From Boswellia sacra (lineage: Eukaryota; Streptophyta; Magnoliopsida; Sapindales; Burseraceae), in contig SNVD02014033.1 in NCBI GenBank assembly GCA_013180625.2, positions 25,375 to 89,374 of the forward strand: DNA of 64,000 nucleotides. The letters are read 5' to 3'. Under the pieces are notes generated by a model that was given only the letters and a program-made list of their open reading frames with translations, ran no database searches and was not told where the DNA came from. Positions within the stretch are counted from its first letter, which is position 1. Each line of letters begins with the position of its first letter. A program made the translations under genes and the position numbers. Shown here in pieces: positions 59,010-64,000 of this stretch.

Positions 59010-60480
59010 ATGAAAATTTGGTCACGAACATCTAGTAGTAGACTTGTTAGAAAAACATCATCTTCCTTAGAAAACATGGTCAACAATCATGAGAAAATAT
59101 TCACGGATGAAGGGGACAACGTTTCTTTTTTTTTTTTTTTTTTTTTTTTTTTGCAACAAAATGATCAAAACCAACGAAGAACACCGCAAAGACTACATGA
59201 ATCGGTAAGGACTCTAGTGCACCATCTTGTGTAGTTTCTCCTCCAGATTCAATCCATTTCAATTTCAAACCAAGTTTTGTTCGACTTCTACCCACTTTTC
59301 ATGGCCTTGACATGGAGAACCCATATTCGCACTTGAAACTCTTTAAAGAGGTATATAGCTCCTACACTGACCCAAATTGTAGCATAAACACCATTAGATT
59401 AAAGCTTTTTCCTTTTTCTTTAAAAGATAAAGCTAGAACATGGCTTCAAAATTTGAGGTCAAATTCCATCAGTTCATGGGATGAGATGAAACAACAATTT
59501 TTGAAAAAAATTTTTCCTACCCATAGAACAAATTCTCTTAAAAGAAAAATTTCTGATTTCTCTCAAAAACAAGGGGAAACCCTTTACCAATGTTGGGATA
59601 GGTATAAGGAACTACTTAATACCTGTCCTCAACATGGGTTTGAAACTTGGAGAATAGTTGCACACTTCTATGAAGGGTTAACACCTCAAGATAGGCAACT
59701 AGTAGAATTAATGTGTAATGGAGAATTTAAAGAAAAAAACCCTGAGGAAGCACTTGACTTCCTAGATTCCTTGGCAGAAAAGGCACAAAATTGGGACACT
59801 GCTGGCACCTATGAGGTACCAGGCAAGGCCCCAACCCTGACATCCAATAGAGGCATTTACAACCTTAGGGAAGACCATGACCTTCAAGCCAAATTTGCAT
59901 CCCTAGCTAGAAAAGTCGAGGCTTTAGAGATAAAAAAGAGTGGTCAATTGAAATCTATTCAAGAAAATGTCTGTAACATTTGTGATGACAATGACCATTC
60001 TACTACTGATTGCCCAACTTTGCCTGCCTTTAGGGAATGTCTCCATGAAGAAGCCAATGCCTTGAACACTTTTAAAAGGCCAAATCACAATCCATATTCA
60101 CAAACCTATAATCCTGGTTGGAGAAATCATCCAAATTTTAGCTGAAAAAATGACAATCATACACAATCTTCACAAGTCCCTTTTCAAACACGACAAAATT
60201 TTCAAAATTCTCATGATCATGCATATGCTCCTCCTCCTAGGAATGACCTTCAAGAAACATTGCATTCATTCATTACAAAGCAAGAGACTTTCAATAGCCA
60301 AACTGCTCAAACATTAGCAAATTTGTAAGAAACTCTTGCAAAATTTGCATCTACATTTAGCATCCAAGAGAAGGGAAAATTTCCTTCTCAAACATTGCAA
60401 AACCCCAAAGATCAATCTAACTCAAATGCAGGGAGTTCAAATAACCATTATTTTGACCAGGCTAATTCAGGATCATGAAC
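59010..60480 (+). pseudogene. Gag of the Athila/Tat-branch element
   Basis: The leader frame at 59010 (MKIWSRTSSSRLVRKTSSSL) is disrupted by a T-run of about 30 bases at 59127-59152. The main frame resumes by about 59230 (SPPDSIHFNFKPSFVRLLPT) and passes through ATG 59312. It contains the gag domain (SLKDKARTWLQNLRSNSISS, WDEMKQQFLKKIFP, ETLYQCWDRYKELLNTCPQH) and a CCHC knuckle CNICDDNDHSTTDC near 59970. In-frame stops at 60143-60145 (TGA, where relatives have Trp), about 60327 (TAA, likely Gln) and about 60477 (TGA) interrupt the C-terminal part. Confidence 0.85.
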
Positions 60481-60562
60481 CCTTCGCAATGTAAGTTGTG
60501 AAAAACATATTCCTAACCCTTTTGAGAAAGAAGAAGAATCGATCTCTAAATGCAGAAGAAGG

Positions 60563-61345
60563 TTGCCAAACCACCACCTAGCGAAGAGGAAACCAAATCC
60601 TCGTTATCTTGCCTCCATTTCCTCAAGCATTGCCACACAACAAGCAGCCACTCACAATTCTGAAATCTTTGAAATTTTCAAACAGGTAAAGGTCAACATT
60701 CCCTTGCTTGATGTTATCAAACAGGTACCTTCTTATGCAAAATTTTTGAAAGACTTGTGCACTGTGAAAAGAAAACTGAATGTGAAAAAGAAGGCATTTC
60801 TAGCTGAGCAAGTAAGTGCTATTCTTCAAAATAATAATACAGTGAAATACAAGGATCCAGGTTGTCCTACAATTTCATGTGTTATTGGAGAGCATAAAAT
60901 TGAACAAGCTTTAATTGATCTTGGTGCTAGTATGAATTTGCTTCCATATTCGGTTTTTCAGAAACTCAATTTAGGTGAGTTAAAACCGACTTCTGTGACT
61001 CTTTTGCTTGCTGATAGATCAATTAAGTACCAAGAGGAGTAGTAGAAGATGTGTTAGTTCAAGTCGATAAATTCATTTACCCAATGGATTTTATTGTCTT
61101 GGACACACAACCAGTGGAAGTATGTAATTCAATTCCTATCATTTTAGGGCGTCCATTTCTAGCTACCTCTAATGCTTTGATTAATTGCAGAATGGAGTCA
61201 TGAAGCTATCTTTTGGGAACATAACATTGGAACTTAATGTTTTCAATATGTGCAAACAACCACATGAAGAAGAAGATGAAATTGAGGAGTCTAATATGAT
61301 CGAATCTATTGTGGAAGGTCACAATCCAAAAAGGGATTTCTTCTG
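60563..61345 (+). pseudogene. Protease and spacer of the Athila/Tat-branch element
   Basis: It is in the same frame as gag. KQVKVNIPLLDVIKQVPSYA and YAKFLKDLCTVKRK precede the protease motif ALIDLGASMNLLPYSVFQKL (about 60905-60965), with D-L-G as usual in this branch. A one-base deletion near 61034 breaks the frame (the continuation [20 protein letters not shown] is in another frame). A second lies near 61190 after [15 protein letters not shown]. The gene is dead as read. Confidence 0.82.
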
Positions 61346-61771
61346 ACCTTTGGAAACTTGTCTAGTGAATTCAGTAGAATCAGCATGGAACTAGAGCTGA
61401 TCTTTCTGATATATGTTTCTTTATTGGATTTGTGCACGGTGATGGCAAAGGCTTCAAGCAAGATTTGAAGAATTGGGGCCAAATGAAATGAAAGCAAGGA
61501 AATGAGCTCCCAGTTAGAATTGTAAGCCCTTACCTGAAGGACTGAAATATTCATATCTTGGGGAGAATCAGACATATCCGGTGGTAATTTCTTCATCCCT
61601 CACATGCGAGCAACAAGGTAAGTTGATAGAAGTACTTAAAAGGCATAAAAATGCAATTGGGTGGACTTTAAAAGATATAAAAGGCATTAACCTTTAATTT
61701 GCACACATAGAATACATTTAGAGGAAAATGCCAAAACATCTCAACAACCTCAAAGGAGATTAAATCCACAT

Positions 61772-62625
61772 ATGAAAGAGGTCATTAGGGCTGAAGTTCT
61801 CAAACTACTTGATGTGGGAATTATCTATCCTATTTCTGATAGTAAGTGGGTAAGCCCTACACAAGTAGTACCTAAAAAATTTGGCATTACAGTAGTTAAA
61901 AATGAAAAGGGGGAATCATTGCCAACTCGTGTCTCATCTAGTTGGAGGATTTGCATTGATTATAGAAAATTAAATGCTGTCACTAGAAAAGACCATTTTC
62001 CTTTACCCTTCCTTGACCAAATTCTTGAAAGAGTAGCAGGAAACTCCTACTACTGCTTTCTTGATGGATACTCAGGCTACTATCAAATTCCCATTGCACT
62101 TGAAGACCAAGAAAAGACCACATTCACGTGCCCCTTTGGCACTTTTGCATTTAGGAGAATGCCTTTTGGACTTTGTAATGCTCCAGCTACTTTTCAAAGA
62201 TGCATGCTAGCATTTTTAGTGATATGGTCGAGCATTGTTTAGAAGTTTTCATGGATGATCTAACTGTCTTTGGAAACTCTTTTGATAATTGTCTTGGAAA
62301 CTTAGAAAAGGTCCTAAAAAGGTGTGTAGAAAAAGGTCTTATTTTGAATTGGGAAAAATGTCATTATATGGTCACTTCGGGAATTGTCTTAGGTCATGTG
62401 GCGTCTTATAAAGGAATTGAAGTGGACAAAGCAAAAGTGGAATTAATTTCCCATTTACCTCCACCAAAAACAGTTAAAGAGGTCCGTTCATTCTTAGGGC
62501 ATGCTAGATTTTATAGGAGGTTCATAAGAAATTTCAGTGCTATATCTAAACCTCTTTGTAACCTCTTAATAAAAGATACTCCTTTGAATGGACTCAAGAA
62601 TGTCAAAATGCCTTTGATACATTAA
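61772..62625 (+). pseudogene. Reverse transcriptase of the Athila/Tat-branch element
   Basis: RT blocks include VLKLLDVGIIYPISDSKWVS, SSWRICIDYRKLNAVTRKDH, YYCFLDGYSGYYQIPIALED and FAFRRMPFGLCNAPATFQRC. A one-base deletion near 62207 shifts the frame. The active-site block VEHCLEVFMDDLTVFG then follows with the catalytic FMDD intact. It continues HVASYKGIEVDKAKVELISH and EVRSFLGHARFYRRFIRNFS. A further frame slip near 62590 joins to RNase H. Confidence 0.87.
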
Positions 62626-64000
62626 TTGGACTTTTAACAACTGCTCCAATTATGCAATCTCCTGATTGGTCCTTGCCTTTTGAACTGATGTGTGATGCAA
62701 GTGACTATGCCGTTGGTGCTGTCTTAGGACAAAGAAAAGAAGGTAAGCCTTATGTACTATACTATGCAAGTAGGACTTTAAATGATGCACAAATGAATTA
62801 CACAACAACTGAGAAAGAACTACTTGCAGTAGTATTTGCATTGGACAAATTTCGATCTTATTTAATTGGCTCTCCAACAATTGTTTACACTGACCATGCA
62901 GCTGTGAGATATTTAATGACTAAACAGGATGCAAAACCTAGATTGATACGTTGGATCTTATTGCTCCAAGAATTCAACATCACAATAAAGGATAAGAAAG
63001 GAGCCGAAAATGTCGTTGCTGATCATCTTTCAAGACTAACGACAGAGACATTAATTGAAACTTTACCTATCAATGATTCTTTTCCTGATGAATTTTTATT
63101 TTCCGTTGCTGCTGTACCTTGGTTTGCTAATATTGTAAATTTTCTTGTGACAGGGAAAATGCCACCTCATTGGAAAGCTCAAGACAAAAGAAAATTTTTA
63201 ACCGAGGTGAAAAATTTTTACTGGGATGATCCGTATCCTTTCAAATATTGTCCGGATCAAATAATAAGAAGATGCATACCCGACAATGAGGTAAGTAGTG
63301 TCATTAACTTTTGTCATTCTGATGCATATGGAGGACATTTTTCATCTAGAAAAACAGCTGTTAAAATCTTGCAATGTGGATTTTATTGGCCCACCTTATT
63401 TAAAGATGCACATGCAGTTTGCAAAACGTGTGAAAATTGTAAAAAATTGGGAACCATTTCAAAAAGAAACATGATGCCTTTGAATCCCATTCTTGTTGTT
63501 GAAATCTTTGATTATTGGGGTATTGATTTTATGGGACCCTTTCCACCATCATTTGGTTTTGTGTATATCCTTGTTGCAGTAGACTATGTTTCAAAATGGG
63601 TCGAGGCAACTCCATGTCGAAACAATGACCACAAAACAGTTGTCAAATTCTTGAAAGAGAATATCTTGAGTAGATTTGGAATCCCTCGAGCCATTATTAG
63701 TGATGGGGGTACGCATTTTTGTAATAAACCATTTGAAACCTTAATGAAGAAATATGTAATAACCCATAAAATTTCTACACCTTATCACCCACAAACAAGT
63801 GGACAAGTTGAATTAGCTAATAGGGAGATAAAACAGATCTTAAAAAAAACGGTTAACCCAAATCGTAAAGATTGGTCTTTAAGACTTAGTGATGCACTTT
63901 GGGCTTACCGAACTGCTTTAAAAACATCATTGGGAATGTCTCCTTATAGACTAGTTTATGGAAAACCTTGTCACTTACCTGTGGAAATTGAGCATAAAGC
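62590..64000 (+). CDS. RNase H and integrase of the Athila/Tat-branch element (partial, open)
   Basis: An uninterrupted frame from about 62590 to the window end. RNase H shows the acidic residues in [33 protein letters not shown] and TDHAAVRYL, then VADHLSRL. The integrase zinc domain is [20 protein letters not shown] with CKTCENC (63310-63450). Catalytic D-D-E residues are seen in [20 protein letters not shown] and [15 protein letters not shown], then [20 protein letters not shown]. No stop was found, in contrast to gag and RT, but upstream frameshifts mean it is not translated from the element's own start. Confidence 0.88.

Larger units (their letters stand above)
58874..64000 (+). mobile_element. 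Athila/Tat-branch Ty3/gypsy element, internal region (runs off the window)
   Basis: PBS, gag, protease, reverse transcriptase, RNase H and integrase follow in order on the plus strand. Integrase continues beyond 64000, so the 3' LTR is outside. Gag and protease are broken by stops and one-base deletions, while RNase H-integrase is open to the window end. Confidence 0.88.

Overview
The window is nuclear DNA from a plant, most likely a dicot: it is AT-rich, has short GT-AG introns, and is dominated by plant-type transposons. These include CACTA (En/Spm) elements with TNP2, DUF4218, DUF4216 and Ulp1 modules, a MULE, a Tekay-type chromovirus, Athila/Tat-branch Ty3/gypsy elements, and hAT and SINE traces. 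Most of the 64 kb is nested, decaying mobile DNA. I see no rRNA, CRISPR or prokaryotic-style operon, and the species cannot be named from sequence alone.

Layout. 1-6.4 kb: coding remains of CACTA element 1 (plus strand): TNP2 C-terminus and DUF4218, then a Transposase_24-like gene, then a DUF8039/Ulp1-protease gene. 6.45-16.4 kb: CACTA element 2, with both degenerate termini, two blocks of subterminal repeats, a ~260-bp tandem array, ~0.9-kb leader repeats and a TNP2 gene killed by a nonsense codon and an internal deletion. 16.4-18.4 kb: terminal-like repeats of another element, then one copy of a 1.5-kb duplicated segment. 18.4-20.4 kb: decayed MuDR-type transposase (minus) beside a 47-bp tandem array. 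21-22.8 kb: LTR-like remnant. 22.77-30.33 kb: complete but dead Tekay-like retrotransposon (minus) with a near-perfect TSD. 30.3-49.2 kb: the least transposon-filled part, with two plausible host loci: a spliced membrane-protein gene (35.45-37.67 kb, minus) and a small secreted cysteine-rich peptide gene (42.18-42.85 kb, plus) whose distal promoter is duplicated at 47.0 kb. It also holds a hAT-like element with a perfect 8-bp TSD inside the second copy of the 1.5-kb duplication. 49.2-54.6 kb: CACTA element 3 (minus) with its 3' terminus. 54.6-64 kb: a fragment of the same Tekay family, cut by a minus-strand Athila/Tat element, itself cut by a plus-strand relative that runs off the window. The last two leave a large inverted LTR pair.

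How it fits together. Almost no transposon gene here looks functional, because stops, frameshifts and altered catalytic residues are widespread. The window records successive insertions rather than one working pathway. The best candidates for undescribed host biology are the spliced membrane-protein gene, which I reconstructed from seven phase-compatible exons, and the cysteine-rich peptide locus. I found no convincing novel multi-gene system.
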